Positions 36,898-48,448 are shown, counted from the first letter of the stretch. The stretch is DNA of 64,000 nt from an uncultured Roseburia sp. (GCA_934309475.1 CAKRDK010000002.1:243002-307001); one strand, 5' to 3'. Notes: a model not told the origin generated them from the letters alone. Made by a program: numbers and translations.

Positions 36898-37254
36898 TTT
36901 CTAATTGCCCCTTTCTATCTCTTGCTAACAATTCTATATGGTAATCTCTTCTGCGCAAATAGCGCAAAAGTTCATTTAAACATATTTTTGCTTATACGAT
37001 TATATTATATACAATTAATGGCATTTTTGAAAGAACTTTTTTCGATTTCCCTTGATTTTGTGTAAAAAATAATAATTTCTTTAAAATTTCTTCCTGATTC
37101 TGTAATTTTTTTGTTTTTTTCACGTCCCGTTCACACAGTCGTCACATTCTCTCGCTATATTATAGGAGTACTAGCTAATTAAGCTAATATAATTTTTCAT
37201 AACTCATGCTTCCCGGGTATCTTCGGATGTTCGGGAAGTACTCCCCGAATGCAA
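36898..37254. other. Intergenic region between mreB and uvrA
   Basis: About 400 bases without an ORF of note, up to uvrA at 37296. On the minus strand it holds the mreB promoter (37004-37032) and a leader with a TGCGC/GCGCA hairpin. On the plus strand a UUCG-capped hairpin (CTTCCCG 37209-37215 with CGGGAAG 37232-37238, inner ATC-TTCG-GAT) lies just before the bidirectional terminator, and TATAAT occurs at 37188-37193. These could make a plus-strand small RNA, but no -35 box is visible. Confidence 0.6.
37004..37032 (-). promoter_or_regulatory. Promoter before mreB
   Basis: TTTCAA (37027-37032) and TATAAT (37004-37009) on the minus strand are 17 bases apart; a second TATAAT overlaps five bases downstream (36999-37004). 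The leader before mreB is about 100 bases. Confidence 0.5.
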
Positions 37255-37305
37255 AAGGTAGTTTTCAGAATCTTTCTAAAAACTACCTTCTTTTTTTATT
37301 TTTTC
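37255..37305. terminator. Bidirectional terminator after uvrA
   Basis: AAGGTAGTTTT (37255-37265) pairs with AAAACTACCTT (37279-37289). The plus-strand tail is a long T-run (seven T, A, six T); the minus-strand tail is only CCTTTTGC. It serves uvrA on the minus strand but is stronger for a plus-strand transcript. Confidence 0.8.
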
Positions 37306-40130
37306 TCAAGATATTTCTTTATATATTGTCCCGTGTAGGACTTTTTATTTTTCGCCACTTCTTCCGGTGTTCCCTTAGCAATCACGGTTCCACCGCCGTC
37401 TCCGCCTTCCGGTCCCATATCAATGATATAGTCAGCCGTCTTAATCACATCGAGATTATGCTCAATAACGACTACCGTATTGCCATCTTCCGACAAACGT
37501 CTCAGAATCTCCGTCAACTTGTGTACATCTGCAAAATGAAGTCCTGTCGTCGGTTCATCTAAAATATAAATGGTCTTTCCTGTGCTCCGTTTACTCAGTT
37601 CCGTGGCAAGCTTAATTCTCTGCGCCTCACCTCCGGAAAGCTCCGTGGAGGGCTGCCCCAGCTTCACATAGGACAATCCCACGTCATACAAGGTCTGAAT
37701 CTTACGCTCAATGCTCGGCACATTCTGAAAGAATTCCAGTGCCTCTTCCACCGTCATATCCAGCACATCGTAAATGCTTTTTCCCTTGTACTTCACTTCC
37801 AGCGTCTCTCTGTTGTAACGTTTTCCGCCACACACTTCACACGGAACGTAGACATCCGGCAAAAAGTGCATTTCTATCTTTAAAATACCGTCACCGGAAC
37901 ACGCCTCACATCTTCCGCCCTTGACATTAAAGCTGAAACGCCCCTTTTTGTAACCTCTCGATTTTGCATCCGGAGTCGCCGCAAAAAGATCTCGAATCAT
38001 ATCAAAAACGCCTGTGTAAGTCGCCGGATTCGAGCGCGGCGTTCTTCCAATTGGGGACTGGTCAATATCGATGACTTTGTCTAATTTCTCAATTCCTACG
38101 ATGTCATCATGCTTACCCGGTATGCATCTTGCACGGTTTAAATCCCTTGCAAGTCTCTTGTACAAAATCTCATTCGTCAGAGAACTTTTTCCAGAACCCG
38201 AAACACCTGTGATGCAGGTCATAACTCCCAATGGAATATCCACATCGATATTTTTCAGGTTATTTTCCCTTGCTCCTTTTATCGTCAAAAAGCCGGTTGG
38301 CTGCCTTCTCACCTCCGGCACCGGAATCTTGATTCTTCCGCTCAGATATGCACCTGTGATGGAATTCGGATTCTTCATAATCTCTTCCGCAGTTCCGGTT
38401 GCCACAACTTCTCCACCATGCGAGCCTGCTCCCGGTCCGATATCCACAATATAATCCGCTGCAAGCATCGTATCCTCATCGTGCTCCACAACTACAAGTG
38501 TATTACCGAGGTCTTTTAAATTTTTCAAGGCACTCAACAGCTTATCGTTGTCGCGCTGGTGCAATCCAATCGAAGGTTCATCCAAAATATAGGCAACTCC
38601 CACCAGGCCAGAGCCAATCTGCGTCGCAAGACGAATTCTCTGCGCCTCTCCACCGGACAGACTTCCTGTGGCACGTGTCAAGGTAAGGTATTCCAATCCT
38701 ACTTCCTTTAAAAAGCCGACTCTTGCACGAATCTCTTTTAAAATCTGGTCTCCGATGAGGTGCTGCTGTTTCGTCAGCTCCATATCCTGTAAGAAATCAT
38801 ACAAATTCTTAATCGACATGGAGGTTATCTCATAAATATTTTTATCACACACTGTCACCGCCAGTGACTCCTTTTTCAATCGCTGACCGCCACAGGTCTC
38901 ACAAGGCGTAATGCGCATGAACTGCTCATACTCCTGCTTCATGGTGTCGGAACCCGTCTCGCGGTATCTCTTCTGTACATTTCGAATCAATCCTTCAAAA
39001 GCCACGTCATAGACACCTTCTCCACGCTGTCCCTTGTAATAGACCTTTACTTCTTTTCCATCTGTTCCGTGGATAATCACATGTTTTATCTCATCCGGCA
39101 GTTTCTGAAACGGAGTGTCTAATGAAAAATGGTATTCCTCTGACAATGCCTTCAACAGGGCATAGGTGAAGCTGGATGGATCATTTGAGGACTGCCATCC
39201 CATCACCTGGATTGCCCCCTCCGATAAGCTGAGTCTTTTATCCGGAATCATCAAATCCACATCAAATTCCATTTTATAGCCGAGACCGAAACAGGTCGGG
39301 CAGGCACCAAACGGATTGTTAAATGAAAAGCTGCGCGGCTCAATCTCATCAATACTGATTCCGCAATCCGGGCACGAAAAGCTATCCGACATCTGGAAAT
39401 TATCTCCGTCAATTACGTCCACAATCATCAGTCCACCGGACAGTTCCATCACACTCTCAATGGAATCCGTGAGACGCTTTTCGATGCCTTCTTTTACCAT
39501 CAGACGATCTACTACAATCTCGATGTTGTGTTTCTTATTCTTATCGAGTTTAATCTCTTCGCTGAGTTCATACATGCTTCCATCTACGATAACACGCACA
39601 TAGCCGCTTCTCTTCGCCTGTTCTAAAAGCTTCTGGTGTTCTCCCTTTCGCCCACGCACAACCGGTGCTAAAAGCTGTATCTTGGTTCGTTCCGGCAAAG
39701 CCATAATCTGGTCTACCATCTGGTCCACAGACTGCTTTTTAATCTCCTTGCCACATTTCGGGCAGTGCGGAATTCCAATTCTTGCATATAAAAGACGAAA
39801 ATAGTCATAAATCTCCGTCACGGTACCAACCGTAGAACGCGGATTCCGGTTCGTCGACTTCTGGTCAATCGAAATCGCCGGCGAAAGCCCCTCAATCTTC
39901 TCAACATTCGGCTTCTCCATCTGACCTAAAAACTGTCTTGCGTAGGAGGACAGCGATTCCATATATCTCCGCTGTCCTTCCGCATAAATGGTATCAAACG
40001 CCAGGGATGACTTTCCCGAACCGGACAGACCGGTCAACACGACAAACTCATCTCTCGGAATGTCCACGTCAATATTTTTCAAATTATGTTCGTTTGCACC
40101 TCGAATTTTAATGTACTTTCTCTCTTTCAT
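37296..40130 (-). CDS. uvrA: UvrABC excinuclease subunit A
   Basis: 944 residues, the normal size. Two ABC cassettes: Walker [14 protein letters not shown] and [13 protein letters not shown], signatures [10 protein letters not shown] and [10 protein letters not shown]. Zinc-binding cysteine pairs include CPKCGK, CPDCG...CPTCFG and CEACSG...CEVCGG. It scans DNA for bulky lesions as a dimer and loads UvrB. GGAG seven bases before the ATG at 40130 places the start inside the longer ORF from 40151. It follows uvrB by 38 bases and shares its LexA-controlled promoter. Confidence 0.97.
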   Translation of the reverse strand: MKERKYIKIRGANEHNLKNIDVDIPRDEFVVLTGLSGSGKSSLAFDTIYAEGQRRYMESLSSYARQFLGQMEKPNVEKIEGLSPAISIDQKSTNRNPRSTVGTVTEIYDYFRLLYARIGIPHCPKCGKEIKKQSVDQMVDQIMALPERTKIQLLAPVVRGRKGEHQKLLEQAKRSGYVRVIVDGSMYELSEEIKLDKNKKHNIEIVVDRLMVKEGIEKRLTDSIESVMELSGGLMIVDVIDGDNFQMSDSFSCPDCGISIDEIEPRSFSFNNPFGACPTCFGLGYKMEFDVDLMIPDKRLSLSEGAIQVMGWQSSNDPSSFTYALLKALSEEYHFSLDTPFQKLPDEIKHVIIHGTDGKEVKVYYKGQRGEGVYDVAFEGLIRNVQKRYRETGSDTMKQEYEQFMRITPCETCGGQRLKKESLAVTVCDKNIYEITSMSIKNLYDFLQDMELTKQQHLIGDQILKEIRARVGFLKEVGLEYLTLTRATGSLSGGEAQRIRLATQIGSGLVGVAYILDEPSIGLHQRDNDKLLSALKNLKDLGNTLVVVEHDEDTMLAADYIVDIGPGAGSHGGEVVATGTAEEIMKNPNSITGAYLSGRIKIPVPEVRRQPTGFLTIKGARENNLKNIDVDIPLGVMTCITGVSGSGKSSLTNEILYKRLARDLNRARCIPGKHDDIVGIEKLDKVIDIDQSPIGRTPRSNPATYTGVFDMIRDLFAATPDAKSRGYKKGRFSFNVKGGRCEACSGDGILKIEMHFLPDVYVPCEVCGGKRYNRETLEVKYKGKSIYDVLDMTVEEALEFFQNVPSIERKIQTLYDVGLSYVKLGQPSTELSGGEAQRIKLATELSKRSTGKTIYILDEPTTGLHFADVHKLTEILRRLSEDGNTVVVIEHNLDVIKTADYIIDMGPEGGDGGGTVIAKGTPEEVAKNKKSYTGQYIKKYLEKK

Positions 40131-40168
40131 TTCATGCTCCATTTCTCTCATGTTTGTGCATTATCACT

Positions 40169-42160
40169 CTATTTTCCTTCCAAATCACGCAGCATCTCTT
40201 TCAAATGCAGCATCTGGTCTCGATACTCCGCTGCTGCCTCGAAATTCAAATCCGTCGCTGCCTTCTGCATCTTCTTCTGCACTTCCCCAATCAGCTTCGT
40301 CAATTCCTTCCGGTTCATTGACTCCGGATCTTTCTTGAAGTTCATCTCTTCCTGGGCAACTTTCTTCGAAACACTGATTAACTCCCGCACCGACTTCTGT
40401 ATCGTCGTCGGCGTGATTCCATGTTCCTCATTATATGCCTGCTGTAACGCTCTTCTTCGTGCCGTCTCATCCATCGCCTTCTGCATGGATTCCGTAATCT
40501 TATCCGCATACATGATAACATGTCCCTCGCTGTTACGCGCTGCACGTCCGATTGTCTGAATCAGGGATGTCTCAGAACGCAAAAATCCTTCTTTGTCCGC
40601 ATCCAATATAGCTACAAGTGTAATTTCAGGTATATCAAGTCCTTCTCGCAGCAGGTTGATTCCAACCAGTACATCAAAAACGTCCAGACGAAGGTCACGG
40701 ATAATCTCCGCTCTCTCCAACGTATCAATATCGGAGTGGAGGTATTTCACACGGATTCCAATCTCACGCATATAATCCGTCAAATCCTCCGCCATCTTCT
40801 TCGTCAATGTCGTAATCAGCACTTTGTGGTGATTCTTAATCTCCTTATTCACTTCACCGACCAGGTCATCAATCTGTCCCTCTACCGGTCGAACCGAAAT
40901 CTCAGGGTCTAACAATCCAGTCGGACGTATAATCTGTTCTGCACGGAGCAATTCATGCTCTTCCTCGTAAACATTCGGCGTTGCTGACACAAAAAGCATC
41001 TGGTCTATCTTACTCTCAAACTCTTCAAAATTCAGCGGTCTGTTATCTTTTGCAGACGGCAGACGGAAGCCATAATCAACTAATGTTGTCTTTCTGGACT
41101 GATCCCCTGCATACATGCCGCCCACCTGCGGAATCGTAATATGGGACTCATCTACAATAATCAGGTAATCGTCTTTAAAATAATCCATCAGGGTATGTGG
41201 TGTCGCTCCCGCCGGCATTCCCGCCAGATGTCTCGAATAGTTCTCGATTCCACTGCAAAATCCCGTCTCGCGCAGCATCTCTATATCAAAATTGGTTCTC
41301 TCCGCAATACGCTGTGCCTCAAGCAGTTTATCTTCGCCCTTAAAGTAGCGGACACGTTCTTCCATCTCAGCCTCGATTGCCTCGCAGGCACGATTGATTT
41401 TCTCCTGTGGCACAACATAATGGGATGCCGGAAATACTGCAAAATGTTCCAGGCGGCACTTTATCTCCCCGGTCAGGACATCAATCTCCGTAATGCGGTC
41501 AATCTCATCTCCGAAAAATTCTACACGAATTGCCGTGTCTCCATAGTTCGCCGGAAAAATCTCCAGCACATCTCCCCGCACGCGGAATGTTCCACGGTGA
41601 AAGTCCATATCATTTCTTGTATACTGAATATCCACCAGCGCACGGATTACCTCGTCACGGTCTTTCTCCATGCCCGGTCTTAACGATACCATCATGCCAA
41701 GGTAATCTTCCGGGCTTCCCAGACCGTAGATACAGGATACGCTGGCAACTACAATCACATCCTTGCGTTCCACCAGCGATGCCGTTGCCGACAGACGTAG
41801 TTTATCAATCTCTTCATTTATCGCGGAATCTTTTGCAATATAAGTGTCTGTCTGAGGCACATATGCTTCCGGCTGGTAATAATCATAATAGGATACAAAA
41901 TACTCCACCGCATTCTCCGGGAAAAATTCTTTCATCTCCCCATAAAGCTGTGCCGCAAGCGTCTTATTATGCGAAATAATCAAAGTCGGTTTATTCAATG
42001 CTGCAATGACATTTGCCATTGTAAAAGTCTTACCGGAACCGGTAACTCCCAGCAGAGTCTCAAACTGGTTCCCTTCCCGAAAGCCCTGCACCAACTGCTC
42101 AATCGCCTGTGGCTGATCCCCGGTAGGCTGATACTGTGACACCAATTTAAAATGATCCAT
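40169..42160 (-). CDS. uvrB: UvrABC excinuclease subunit B
   Basis: 663 residues. [14 protein letters not shown] is Walker [19 protein letters not shown] contributes the strand-separating beta-hairpin, IVDESH is the DEAD-like motif, and the C-terminus is the coiled UVR motif (LEGK ending; '[20 protein letters not shown]') that contacts UvrC. UvrB verifies damage passed on by UvrA. The ATG at 42160 has AAAGGG six bases upstream, within the longer ORF that starts at 42175. Two LexA-like boxes overlap its promoter. Confidence 0.97.
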   Translation of the reverse strand: MDHFKLVSQYQPTGDQPQAIEQLVQGFREGNQFETLLGVTGSGKTFTMANVIAALNKPTLIISHNKTLAAQLYGEMKEFFPENAVEYFVSYYDYYQPEAYVPQTDTYIAKDSAINEEIDKLRLSATASLVERKDVIVVASVSCIYGLGSPEDYLGMMVSLRPGMEKDRDEVIRALVDIQYTRNDMDFHRGTFRVRGDVLEIFPANYGDTAIRVEFFGDEIDRITEIDVLTGEIKCRLEHFAVFPASHYVVPQEKINRACEAIEAEMEERVRYFKGEDKLLEAQRIAERTNFDIEMLRETGFCSGIENYSRHLAGMPAGATPHTLMDYFKDDYLIIVDESHITIPQVGGMYAGDQSRKTTLVDYGFRLPSAKDNRPLNFEEFESKIDQMLFVSATPNVYEEEHELLRAEQIIRPTGLLDPEISVRPVEGQIDDLVGEVNKEIKNHHKVLITTLTKKMAEDLTDYMREIGIRVKYLHSDIDTLERAEIIRDLRLDVFDVLVGINLLREGLDIPEITLVAILDADKEGFLRSETSLIQTIGRAARNSEGHVIMYADKITESMQKAMDETARRRALQQAYNEEHGITPTTIQKSVRELISVSKKVAQEEMNFKKDPESMNRKELTKLIGEVQKKMQKAATDLNFEAAAEYRDQMLHLKEMLRDLEGK

Positions 42161-42193
42161 AACAAACCCTTTCATCCAATTAATCTTTCTCCA

Positions 42194-42232
42194 ATTATAC
42201 CACTAGAACAAATGTTTGTAAACAAGTGTTCG
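42194..42232 (-). promoter_or_regulatory. uvrBA promoter with two LexA (DinR) boxes
   Basis: On the minus strand TTTACA (42217-42222) and TATAAT (42194-42199) are 17 bases apart. Across the -35 region lie GAACAAATGTTT (42206-42217) and AAACAAGTGTTC (42220-42231). Each matches seven of the eight fixed bases of the Firmicute LexA site GAAC-N4-GTTC (one half-site changed from GAAC to AAAC or GTTC to GTTT). This predicts SOS repression by LexA and induction by DNA damage. Confidence 0.75.
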
Positions 42233-42242
42233 TAGATTTCCC

Positions 42243-42275
42243 CATAAAGAAAAGAAGGAGCACCCGTCCCCTTCT
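42243..42275 (-). terminator. Terminator of the flavodiiron protein gene
   Basis: AGAAGG (42253-42258) pairs with CCTTCT (42270-42275) around an 11-base loop, followed on the minus strand by TTTCTTTATG. It starts 11 bases after the gene's stop codon. Confidence 0.7.
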
Positions 42276-42286
42276 TCCCTTCTCCA

Positions 42287-43489
42287 CTATTTCATTGACG
42301 CCACAACCGCATCTGCAAATGCATCCAGTTCCTGCTCCTGATTCTCTTTCATTGCCGACTTCACGGTAATCTGCTCTGGAAGAATCGTCACATCCTTCAG
42401 GTCCTCCAACATGGCCCGCATCTGCTTTCCTGCCGTTGCTGCCCAGGTACCGTTCTCGATTATGCCGACCGTCTTTTTCTGCACGTTCAGCGCCTTCATA
42501 TCATGCAGGTAATTGCTCATGACCGGATAAATGTCTCCGTTGTAAGTCGGTGCAGCCAAAACAAGGTGGCTGACACGGAACGTATCTCCAATCAGCTCTG
42601 AGACATGGGTATTCGAAACGTCTCGTACTGTTATCTTTTTCACACCACGTTCTGCAAGTTTTCCTGCAAGTGCGTCCGCAACACTCGCCGTATTGCCGTA
42701 CATGGAAGCATAGAAGATGGCAACCGCTTCTTCCTCTGCTTCATAGGTACTCCATTTCTGGTATTTTTCCAGAATATATCCTAAATTTTCCCGCCAGATT
42801 GGTCCATGAAGCGGGCAAATCATCGCAATTTCCAACGACGCAGCCTTTTTCAGAAGTGCCTGCACGGAAGCTCCGTATTTTCCTACAATATTCGTATAAT
42901 AACGTCTCGCATCATCCAGCCAGCCGCGGTCAAAATCAACCTCATCTGCAAAAATATTTCCATTCAACGCACCGAATGAGCCAAATCCGTCTGCCGAAAA
43001 CAAAATCTTGTCCGTCTCATCGTAGGAAACCATTGCCTCCGGCCAGTGTACCATCGGAGCCATCACAAAATGAAGGGTATGTTTTCCGGTGTTTAAGGTA
43101 TCGCCTTCCTTTACAACAACGGTTCTTCCTTCTAAGTCAAAATCGAAAAACTGTTTCATCATCGTAAACGTTTTCGCATTTCCGACAATCTGTATCTTCG
43201 GGTAACGTGCCACCACATCCCCAATCATAGCGCAGTGATCCGGTTCCATGTGGTTCACGACAAGATAATCCAATTCACGTCCCTGCAGGACTGCTTCCAG
43301 ATTTTCAAAAAACTGTCCCGACACCATCGCATCTATCGTGTCAAGCAACACCGTTTTCTCATCCAGCATCACATAAGAGTTGTACGAAACGCCCCTTGGA
43401 ATCGGAAAAATATTCTCAAACAGGGTAAGTCTTCTGTCGTTCGCACCAATCCAATATAAATCCTCTGTTACTTTTCTTGCATTCTGCAT
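42287..43489 (-). CDS. fprA: Flavodiiron protein (FprA type A flavoprotein)
   Basis: 400 residues: an N-terminal metallo-beta-lactamase-like domain with the diiron ligands HMEPDH and 'CPLHGPIW', then a C-terminal flavodoxin domain with FYASMYGNTASVAD and 'LAAPTYNGDIYP' for FMN. Such proteins reduce oxygen to water or NO to N2O and protect strict anaerobes; electrons usually come from rubredoxin. No rubredoxin domain is fused and none is nearby. AGGAGG-type ribosome site (GAGGAGG) precedes the ATG. It is a single-gene unit with its own terminator. Confidence 0.96.
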   Translation of the reverse strand: MQNARKVTEDLYWIGANDRRLTLFENIFPIPRGVSYNSYVMLDEKTVLLDTIDAMVSGQFFENLEAVLQGRELDYLVVNHMEPDHCAMIGDVVARYPKIQIVGNAKTFTMMKQFFDFDLEGRTVVVKEGDTLNTGKHTLHFVMAPMVHWPEAMVSYDETDKILFSADGFGSFGALNGNIFADEVDFDRGWLDDARRYYTNIVGKYGASVQALLKKAASLEIAMICPLHGPIWRENLGYILEKYQKWSTYEAEEEAVAIFYASMYGNTASVADALAGKLAERGVKKITVRDVSNTHVSELIGDTFRVSHLVLAAPTYNGDIYPVMSNYLHDMKALNVQKKTVGIIENGTWAATAGKQMRAMLEDLKDVTILPEQITVKSAMKENQEQELDAFADAVVASMK

Positions 43490-43629
43490 TGCAAATTCCT
43501 CCTCATTCTATTATGTACATTTTTACCTGAATTATTTTCCAGGATGTTATTCTAAAATCGTTACTCTTCTATTATCATAACACAATTTTCCAAAAATAGT
43601 AATAGTTTTTATTATTATTTTTAGAAATT

Positions 43630-44274
43630 TTAGAATTTCATACATACAAAGCTAAAAAGTAAAAAGAATAACATGGCGCAAATAAGGAAAAACAGCCTCC
43701 CATCTTTTCGTATTTCAAGCGTCAGTTCCTCTGTCAACCTCTTCCAATACAATTCCACTACTTTCAGCAAACGCATCCCCAGCCAGATTCCGAAGGCATT
43801 TAAAAGAATGTCATCTACATCAAATGCCCGCAGCACGAAAAGCTGAAAAATTTCTATAACAAGTGAAACTCCCGCCCCTGCCAGAAACGTTACACTTTCC
43901 CGTTCTTTTCTGAAAAAAGCTCCCATAAAAAATCCAACTGGAACAAACAGTAAAATATTTCCAAACAGATTTACTGCATCCTTAATATCTCCTCCTAGTG
44001 CAGTGAAAAAAGTGCGAACAATTCCTATTATTGGAATTATGTTTGCCGTTCTTACATTGTACCGGATGTCCTGCCATGTTATCTGACCTGCACCCGAATT
44101 TCCAACCGTAAGCCCCAAAACCACTACGATACTGGCAAACATTCCGATACAAAAGATTCGATTGCTTCTTCCGCACACGCTCCTTTTACAAATCCCGCAA
44201 AACACCATGAGATAAACACTGGCATACAGGTAAAACGGAACTGTCCACTGTAAATAATAAACATAATTTTTCAT
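43630..44274 (-). CDS. VanZ-like membrane protein
   Basis: 214 residues with about five membrane helices. The VanZ core is visible: NLFGNILLFVPVGFFMG, then 'SLVIEIFQLFVLRAFDVDDILLNAFGIWLG'-type residues (SLVIEIFQLF, DVDDILLNAFG). VanZ proteins raise teicoplanin tolerance in Enterococcus, but most homologues have unknown roles. It overlaps the preceding gene by four bases (ATGA), so the pair is translationally coupled. Confidence 0.87.
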   Translation of the reverse strand: MKNYVYYLQWTVPFYLYASVYLMVFCGICKRSVCGRSNRIFCIGMFASIVVVLGLTVGNSGAGQITWQDIRYNVRTANIIPIIGIVRTFFTALGGDIKDAVNLFGNILLFVPVGFFMGAFFRKERESVTFLAGAGVSLVIEIFQLFVLRAFDVDDILLNAFGIWLGMRLLKVVELYWKRLTEELTLEIRKDGRLFFLICAMLFFLLFSFVCMKF

Positions 44275-45491
44275 GCCTCATCTCCACTTTTCTTTGCGGC
44301 TTGTGTTCCTGCACATATTACCGCAAATATAACTACAAAATATAATACAATCCACGGACATATCATCCACTCCATTCCGGCAAATCCTCCTGTCTTTAAC
44401 AGAACAATTGCAATCCCATAGCTTATCAGACCGCACAGGAAAAGATATGCCAATGTTCGAAGCCGAAACGATACTACTATCTTTTTATTTGCTCCCTTCA
44501 GATTTGAAAGTTTCATCTTTTTCAAAAATATTCCTGCCGCAATAATTCCCGCTAAAACACCGCACACACCGAATAGCACTGCTTCTGCTTTCGACAATGG
44601 TATCTCCCTCTCCAAAAAAGTCAAGTCATCCTCGTATCTGTAATCAACCCCTGCCTCCACGAAACACTTCTGTATTTTCTCCAACACTTCTGTGTACTGT
44701 CTTTCATTTTCATAATGACAAATTGCATAACCGTTTGTTTTTACCGAATACAGTACTTTTTCAAAATACGCATTGTCTTCCGACAAACCTTCTGTACATA
44801 ACGCAGGCATTAAAATATAAGCGTCCAACGCCACTTTTTTATCCTGACGCGAAATCGCAGTTCCCTCTTCTAAAAAACCATCCACTTCGCAAGTCAGTTT
44901 TCCATAGGCAAGATAAAATGCCTCAAACTCATCTCCAACCTGATAAAACCCCTGATAATCAGCACCGAGCAACACTTTCACCCGCATGGAATCATCCAGA
45001 ACGTATTCCGTCTCCGCAAATCCCCTTCCCACTTTCACGCAATCTTCCAGTCCATTTTCCTCATAAATCTTTTCACTTACCTGAATTGAATTGAGCGGTG
45101 TAAGAAAAGTTCCCTCGTAATCCTGATTTCTACATTCCTCCGCCTCCCCCGGAATACATTCTACCGGAAGTTCACAGTATCCCAGAAATTCCAACGACTG
45201 TTCCATGATTTCCTGATAAGAAAAGAATGTACTTTCATTTAGCTTTTGGTAAAGCACCTTTAATTTTTCCAGCGAATCTTCCCGCTTTAAAAATTCCCCG
45301 ACCTCCATTTTCCCATCCAGTCCTGTATAGTTATCCCGAATCTCCAAGATTACATTTCCATCGTTCAATTCCTGTTCATTGACTGCATGAATCCACCTCT
45401 GATAGTCATTTTCACAATACAGAAAAATTCCACCCATAAATAACAATGCGCCTATACAAAGAATCCAATACCTTCCAACTCCTGTTTTCAT
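44271..45491 (-). CDS. Membrane protein with large outer domain, unknown function
   Basis: 406 residues: an N-terminal helix (YWILCIGALLFMGGIFLY), an extracytoplasmic region of about 270 residues rich in acidic residues, then a helix near residue 305 and two more at 345-395, ending with a short cytoplasmic tail. The topology resembles MacB/FtsX-like permeases with a large outer domain, but no ATPase is beside it and family membership is not clear. It has its own promoter (TTTACA-17-TAAAAT) and is coupled to the VanZ-like gene. Confidence 0.72.
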   Translation of the reverse strand: MKTGVGRYWILCIGALLFMGGIFLYCENDYQRWIHAVNEQELNDGNVILEIRDNYTGLDGKMEVGEFLKREDSLEKLKVLYQKLNESTFFSYQEIMEQSLEFLGYCELPVECIPGEAEECRNQDYEGTFLTPLNSIQVSEKIYEENGLEDCVKVGRGFAETEYVLDDSMRVKVLLGADYQGFYQVGDEFEAFYLAYGKLTCEVDGFLEEGTAISRQDKKVALDAYILMPALCTEGLSEDNAYFEKVLYSVKTNGYAICHYENERQYTEVLEKIQKCFVEAGVDYRYEDDLTFLEREIPLSKAEAVLFGVCGVLAGIIAAGIFLKKMKLSNLKGANKKIVVSFRLRTLAYLFLCGLISYGIAIVLLKTGGFAGMEWMICPWIVLYFVVIFAVICAGTQAAKKSGDEA

Positions 45492-45544
45492 CCCAACTTC
45501 TCCTGTCTATATTTATTACCCCACTCCTATCAAACTACACTTTG

Positions 45545-45573
45545 ATTTTATTTAATATTACTTAGTTTGTAAA
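45545..45573 (-). promoter_or_regulatory. Promoter of the two-gene membrane protein unit
   Basis: TTTACA (45568-45573) and TAAAAT (45545-45550) on the minus strand are separated by 17 bases. The rest of the interval to secA (45492-45794) holds only this promoter and the secA terminator; I see no gene in it. Confidence 0.65.
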
Positions 45574-45663
45574 TATGCCTTTCATTTTCTTTTCGACAGA
45601 AACCTACAATTTTCCACAAAAAAACTACTAACGATTCCCGCAAAGCTTTCTATTACATAAAAT

Positions 45664-45705
45664 AAGTGCAGCTGTCAGAATTAATTATTTCTAACAACTG
45701 CACTT
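45664..45705 (-). terminator. Terminator after secA
   Basis: AAGTGCAG and CTGCACTT form an 8-bp base; TGT/ACA and AGAA/TTCT extend the stem past two mismatches to a TTAATTA-type loop. The minus-strand tail is ATTTTATG. It lies about 90 bases beyond the secA stop. Confidence 0.65.
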
Positions 45706-45794
45706 TGATATCACTCTATCTTAGGGTATGTTTTTTCTCACTCCCCTAATATTCCTATCTGCATTTTCTTTTTTCACGAAATCCCTATCCTATC

Positions 45795-48365
45795 TTAAGA
45801 AAGTCTTCCGCAACACTGTTTATATTTCTTTCCGGAACCACATGGACATGGATCGTTCGGATATACCTTCGCTGCCTCACGTTTCTTTGGTGCATTGGTG
45901 GCAGATTCATCTTTGTTCGTACCAGTTACTTTTGCAACCTGCTCACGCTCTACTTTCTGCTCAATCTTCACATGGTAAAGCAGACGAATCGTGTCTTCCT
46001 GGATATTGGAAATCATATCATCAAACATGTCAAATCCGGCCATCTTGTATTCTACCAGCGGATCTCTCTGACCATATGCCTGAAGGCCGATTCCCTGACG
46101 TAACTGATCCATATCGTCGATGTGATCCATCCATTTACGGTCAATTACTTTTAAGAGAACGACACGCTCAAGTTCACGGAACTGCTCCGGCTCCGGGAAT
46201 TCTGTCTCTTTTGCTTCGTATAACTTCACAGCTTTCTCTTTCAAGCTGTGTTTTAATTCTTTGTTGTTCTTGATATCTGCAATATCATCCTCTGTAAGCG
46301 GCTCAAGCGGAATCATGGACTCGATAAGCTGGTTAAGCTCATTCAAATCCCACTGCTCCTTTGGTGTATCAGAGGACATACAGGTATCCACACAACTCTC
46401 CACACGGTCTGTAATCATCTTAAAGATAACATCACGCATGTTCTCTCCATTTAAAACACGGAGACGTTCTGCATAGATAATCTCTCTCTGGTCATTCATA
46501 ACCTGATCGTACTCTAACAGGTTCTTTCTGATTCCGAAGTTGTTACCTTCAATCTTCTGCTGTGCTTTCTCGATGGCAGATGTCAGCATCTTATGCTGAA
46601 TCTGTTCTCCTTCCGGAACGCCCAACGCATTAAACACATCCATCAGACGCTCTGAACCAAATAAACGCATCAAATCATCTTCCAGGGAAATGTAGAACTG
46701 GGATTCACCCGGATCTCCCTGACGACCGGAACGTCCACGTAACTGGTTATCGATACGTCTTGATTCGTGACGCTCTGTACCGATAATCTTAAGACCGCCT
46801 GCTGCTTTTGCGGCATCGTCTAACTTGATATCCGTACCACGACCAGCCATGTTTGTCGCGATTGTAACGGCTCCATGCTGACCTGCTCCTGCTACAATTT
46901 CCGCTTCCTGTTCATGGAACTTCGCATTCAATACTGTATGCGGAATTCCCTCTCTTTTTAACATTCCGCTCAATAATTCAGAAGTATCAATATTAATCGT
47001 ACCAACCAACACCGGCTGTCCCTTTGCATGTGCTTCTTTTACAGCCTCTACAACAGCATGATACTTTTCTTTCTTTGTCTTATATACAACATCATGTAAA
47101 TCTTTACGCAGAACAGGTTTGTTTGTCGGAATCTCGATAACATCCATTCCGTAAATATCACGGAACTCTTTTTCCTCGGTCAACGCTGTACCTGTCATAC
47201 CGGCTTTCTTCTCAAATTTATTGAAGAAGTTCTGGAATGTGATGGTTGCAAGTGTCTTGCTTTCACGTTTTACCTTTACATGCTCTTTTGCCTCGATTGC
47301 CTGATGAAGTCCGTCTGAATAACGGCGTCCCGGCATAATACGTCCGGTAAATTCATCTACAATCATAACCTGATCGTCTTTTACGACATAATCCTGGTCA
47401 CGGAACATTAAGTTATGTGCACGCAATGCTAAAATTACATTGTGCTGAATCTCAAGATTGTCGGCATCTGCAAGGTTATCAATCTTGAAGAACTGCTCTA
47501 CCTTCTTCACACCTTCCTGTGTCAGGGAGACAACCTTATCCTTCTCGTTGACGACAAAGTCTCCTGTCTCTTCCTGCTCAACACCCATGATAGCATCCAT
47601 CTTCGAATATTCCGGTACATCCTCACCACGCTGTAACTGACGCGCCAGAATATCACATGCCTCATAAAGTCTTGTAGACTTGCCACTCTGTCCGGAAATG
47701 ATAAGCGGTGTTCTCGCCTCATCAATCAAAACAGAATCGACCTCATCGATAATCGCATAGTGCAGTCCGCGCTGTACCAGACGTTCTTTATAAATTACCA
47801 TGTTATCTCTCAGGTAATCAAATCCAAGTTCGTTATTGGTTACATAAGTAATATCACAATTATAGGCATCGCGGCGTTCTTCGCTGTTCATGGAGTTCAA
47901 TACAACGCCAACCTTCAGTCCTAAGAATTCGTGAACCTGTCCCATCCATTCGGAATCTCGTTTTGCAAGGTAATCATTGACCGTAACGACACAGACACCT
48001 TTTCCTTCTAAGGCATTTAAGTATGCCGGAAGTGTAGACACCAAGGTCTTACCTTCACCGGTTCTCATCTCCGCAATACGTCCCTGATGCAAAATAATAC
48101 CACCGATAATCTGAACACGGTAATGCTCCATACCGAGTACACGTTTTGCAGCTTCACGCACGGTCGCATATGCTTCCGGCAAAAGGTCGTCTAATGTCTC
48201 TCCCTTTTCTAATCTCTCTCTATATTCTTTCGTCTTTGCTTTTAATTCTTCATCGGAAAGTTTCTGCATCGCATCATGGTAAGACTCTACCTTGTCTACG
48301 ATTGGCTTAATCCTTTTTAATTCCCTCTCACTGTGGGTTCCGAAAATCTTTGTAATTGCGCTCAT
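45795..48365 (-). CDS. secA: Preprotein translocase ATPase SecA
   Basis: 856 residues. [14 protein letters not shown] is Walker [17 protein letters not shown] the DEAD-like motif, [10 protein letters not shown] and the [11 protein letters not shown] loop belong to the second RecA domain. The C-terminus is the zinc-binding SEC-C motif [14 protein letters not shown]. It drives secretion through SecYEG. A single copy of normal architecture; AGGAG five bases before the ATG. Promoter TTGTAG-17-TACAAT lies upstream. It diverges from the TSCPD-asnB-like pair. Confidence 0.98.
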   Translation of the reverse strand: MSAITKIFGTHSERELKRIKPIVDKVESYHDAMQKLSDEELKAKTKEYRERLEKGETLDDLLPEAYATVREAAKRVLGMEHYRVQIIGGIILHQGRIAEMRTGEGKTLVSTLPAYLNALEGKGVCVVTVNDYLAKRDSEWMGQVHEFLGLKVGVVLNSMNSEERRDAYNCDITYVTNNELGFDYLRDNMVIYKERLVQRGLHYAIIDEVDSVLIDEARTPLIISGQSGKSTRLYEACDILARQLQRGEDVPEYSKMDAIMGVEQEETGDFVVNEKDKVVSLTQEGVKKVEQFFKIDNLADADNLEIQHNVILALRAHNLMFRDQDYVVKDDQVMIVDEFTGRIMPGRRYSDGLHQAIEAKEHVKVKRESKTLATITFQNFFNKFEKKAGMTGTALTEEKEFRDIYGMDVIEIPTNKPVLRKDLHDVVYKTKKEKYHAVVEAVKEAHAKGQPVLVGTINIDTSELLSGMLKREGIPHTVLNAKFHEQEAEIVAGAGQHGAVTIATNMAGRGTDIKLDDAAKAAGGLKIIGTERHESRRIDNQLRGRSGRQGDPGESQFYISLEDDLMRLFGSERLMDVFNALGVPEGEQIQHKMLTSAIEKAQQKIEGNNFGIRKNLLEYDQVMNDQREIIYAERLRVLNGENMRDVIFKMITDRVESCVDTCMSSDTPKEQWDLNELNQLIESMIPLEPLTEDDIADIKNNKELKHSLKEKAVKLYEAKETEFPEPEQFRELERVVLLKVIDRKWMDHIDDMDQLRQGIGLQAYGQRDPLVEYKMAGFDMFDDMISNIQEDTIRLLYHVKIEQKVEREQVAKVTGTNKDESATNAPKKREAAKVYPNDPCPCGSGKKYKQCCGRLS

Positions 48366-48448
48366 AAAAACTCCTATCTTTCTACTACTTACTCTCTGCG
48401 AGCCCCTCTAATGTCTCCACTCTATCGCAAACCTCGCACAATATTGGT

